From positions 1 to 5,261 of the forward strand of contig USCN01000110.1 of NCBI GenBank assembly GCA_900553165.1: 5,261 nt of DNA. Direction: 5' to 3'. This DNA is from an uncultured Collinsella sp. (GTDB lineage: Bacteria; Actinomycetota; Coriobacteriia; Coriobacteriales; Coriobacteriaceae). This document shows positions 4,944 to 5,261 of the stretch, piece by piece (the first letter of the stretch is position 1; every line of letters begins with the position of its first letter). The translations under genes were made by a program, and so were the position numbers. The notes under the pieces are model-generated. The model was not told the origin of the DNA, searched no databases, and saw nothing but the letters and a program-made list of their open reading frames with translations.

Positions 4944-5261
4944 ATGCACGAGAACGATTTTTTTAACGAGGACCTGCTGTGCGCGCTCGCTGGCGTTGCC
5001 GGCGAGGACAACGTGCTGATGAGCGAGCCCATGCGCGAGCACACCACGTTTAAGATCGGCGGTCCGGCCGACGTCTTTGTCACGCCCGATACTGAGCAGG
5101 GCCTCGTCGCCACGCTCGATACCTGCTATCGCTGCAATCTACCACTCACCATCGTGGGCAACGGCTCCGACTTGCTCGTCGGCGACAAGGGCATCCGCGG
5201 CGTCGTCGTAGCGCTGGGCGAGGGCCTCTCCGACATTACGGTCGACGGCACGCACGTCACG
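4944..5261 (+). CDS. murB: UDP-N-acetylenolpyruvoylglucosamine reductase, N-terminal part
   Basis: The first 106 codons of murB run off the right edge. MurB is the cytoplasmic FAD enzyme that reduces UDP-GlcNAc-enolpyruvate to UDP-MurNAc with NADPH, the second committed step of peptidoglycan synthesis. The FAD-binding domain is visible as MREHTTFKIGGPADVFVTP (residues 30-48) and IVGNGSDLLVGDKGIRGVVV (70-89). Residue 76 is Asp where many MurB proteins have Asn in the G.GSN motif, a conservative change. The catalytic Arg, Ser or Cys and Glu lie beyond the window. The ATG at 4944 has only a modest AAGGCGG site 9 bases upstream; no better in-frame start is seen. It is transcribed away from the lacI-type gene across a 183-base gap. 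Confidence 0.93.
   Translation, partial: MHENDFFNEDLLCALAGVAGEDNVLMSEPMREHTTFKIGGPADVFVTPDTEQGLVATLDTCYRCNLPLTIVGNGSDLLVGDKGIRGVVVALGEGLSDITVDGTHVT

Overview
The window comes from a fairly GC-rich bacterial chromosome with AT-richer intergenic gaps. Shine-Dalgarno sequences of the AGGAG/AGGTGA type precede most genes. The gene content (HutC-type GntR regulators next to phosphosugar SIS proteins, and a small DUF4428-like protein) and the protein style would fit a gut actinobacterium of the Coriobacteriia such as a Collinsella relative. That placement is an inference, because no rRNA or tRNA is present to fix taxonomy.

Layout, left to right. Bases 1-121 hold the first 40 codons of a SIS-domain sugar-phosphate protein (minus strand, running off the left edge). 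A 60-base gap separates it from a complete 371-residue SIS protein (182-1297, minus). This protein keeps the Glu, His and Lys positions of the GlmS isomerase domain but has no glutaminase domain. Next comes a 193-base AT-rich regulatory gap (1298-1490) with a HutC/TreR-like palindrome, a second GTAT-N3-ATAC palindrome and a direct repeat. Two tandem GntR/HutC-type regulators follow (1491-2204 and 2189-2956, minus) that overlap by 16 bases. Upstream of them is a 162-residue DUF4428-like protein (2995-3483, minus) with its own extended -10 promoter. Bases 3605-3677 carry a perfect 31-base inverted repeat with an 11-base loop. Then come a LacI-family regulator (3732-4760, minus) and, divergently, the first 106 codons of murB (4944-5261, plus, running off the right edge).

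How the genes may work together. The regulator pair and SIS pair are co-oriented and look like the regulatory and enzymatic start of a carbohydrate or amino-sugar catabolic locus that continues past the left edge. Two SIS enzymes with HutC-type regulators recall deglycase loci for fructosamine (Amadori) compounds, but the substrate cannot be read from this window. The operator-like sequences before the complete SIS gene are the natural targets of one or both GntR proteins. LacI and MurB share a 183-base divergent promoter region with a small CG-centred palindrome. MurB is a housekeeping peptidoglycan enzyme and is probably unrelated to the sugar locus.

No CRISPR array, insertion sequence, phage gene or RNA gene was found. 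The window reads mostly as ordinary chromosomal metabolism and regulation. The most distinctive non-coding feature is the long inverted repeat.
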